DNA from: Fibrobacter sp. UWB10
GTDB lineage: Bacteria; Fibrobacterota; Fibrobacteria; Fibrobacterales; Fibrobacteraceae
Assembly: GCF_900182935.1 (NCBI RefSeq)
Contig: NZ_FXUE01000002.1
Location: forward strand, 806,001 to 870,000
Direction of reading: 5' to 3'
Length of the DNA stretch: 64,000 bases
The position numbers and the translations under genes were made by a program. Positions within the stretch are counted from its first letter, which is position 1, and the number at the start of each line of letters is the position of its first letter. The notes below the pieces were generated by a model that did no database searches, was not told the DNA's origin, and worked only from the letters and a program-made list of their open reading frames with translations. Of this stretch, positions 63,576 to 64,000 are shown one piece after another.

Positions 63576-64000
63576 TTCGGGCAGAATGTAGCATTTTCTC
63601 GGCGGAGAATGCTGATGCTGACCTTCGTCAGCATGACAACAGGCGGAGAATGCCGGGGCGTTGCGGGGCGGCGAGCGCCCGCAGAGGGGGTGCTGGAAGA
63701 CCCGGCGGAGAATGCTGATGGCCGAAGCGAATGTTTTTAGCAAGCGAACGATTCACGGGTTTTTCCGTCTGTGAGCAATAAGCCCCAAGCGTTAAGCGAG
63801 GGCGATTGCGAGAGAGAGGCTGTAAAGCCGAACAGTCTGTCATTGAGCGGGTAAAGACATCGTGAAGGCCATTGCTTGATTTATAGCCGGGGCTGCAAGC
63901 AGGGGGATTCCTCCCCCTTTAGTACTCAGATTTACGCATTTTTTCAAAAAATGTATGTTCATTCCCCTTTAATCTTTATATTTTTCATCTTGGATTTTTC
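63576..64000. repeat. Repeat-rich end of window
   Basis: No gene is supported here. It contains the ATGCTGAC hairpin (63615-63634), several GGCGGAGAATGC words, a GC-rich block ending GGGGGTGCTGGAAGAC (63656-63701) related to 19681-19733, and GGCTGCAAGCAGGGGG (about 63893). The same set of repeats is found in the spacer after FISUMP copy 1. Confidence 0.55.

Overview
The window looks like a chromosome segment of a Fibrobacter species, an anaerobic plant-fibre degrader. It carries two Fibrobacter-type paralogous lipoproteins (FISUMP / TIGR02145 domain behind Ser-rich linkers), a TIGR02147-type regulator, secreted GH43 (one with CBM6) and CE6-type enzymes, secreted proteins with type IX-like C-terminal tails, and heme genes of the anaerobic siroheme route. 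No phage, insertion sequence, CRISPR array or rRNA was seen.

Layout. 1-4.6 kb: end of an agmatine deiminase gene, a MurC/Mpl-like ligase, an alkyltransferase, an unlisted 55-residue gene, and trpB. 4.6-10.6 kb: a CE6-type esterase and two tandem secreted proteins with HExxH plus hexapeptide repeats. 10.7-15.9 kb: membrane proteins and a three-domain LplT/Aas-like lipid-recycling protein. 16-26 kb: grpE, then about 6 kb of accessory DNA (RhuM, FISUMP lipoprotein, repeat-rich spacer, GH43-CBM6, a toxin-antitoxin pair), then dnaK and dnaJ. 27-36 kb: flavoprotein, hemA-hemC-tgt, a CotH-like lipoprotein, a fused siroheme decarboxylase and an AhbC-type radical SAM protein, LpoB-like lipoprotein. 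36-46 kb: mnmG, a thioredoxin-type lipoprotein, a regulator-lipoprotein pair, proS, a Xaa-Pro aminopeptidase. 46-54 kb: phoH and a 7TM-HD protein, two tRNAs, a secreted protease-lectin, an OmpA pair, fba. 54-64 kb: a hybrid kinase and HD-GYP regulator, a second GH43, a TenI-like protein, and the second FISUMP lipoprotein inverted relative to the first.

How genes fit together. The secreted esterase, GH43 and CBM6 proteins fit hemicellulose side-chain removal. HemA and HemC lead to uroporphyrinogen, and the AhbA/B fusion plus AhbC-type enzyme fit the siroheme-to-heme branch. GrpE-DnaK-DnaJ form one chaperone machine although grpE is split off; grpE and dnaK share the same kind of promoter. 

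Main unusual signals: near-perfect sigma-54 boxes in front of grpE and dnaK, each followed at the same distance by a 5' hairpin; about ten genes whose -10-like hexamer lies 6-7 nt before ATG, suggesting leaderless mRNAs; palindromic repeats read in frame inside hemC and in the linker of the fused ahb gene; and FISUMP genes duplicated with their 5' and 3' flanks, beside a repeat whose flanks are conserved while its palindrome is different. All functional statements rest on reading the sequence and on family knowledge; no database search was run.
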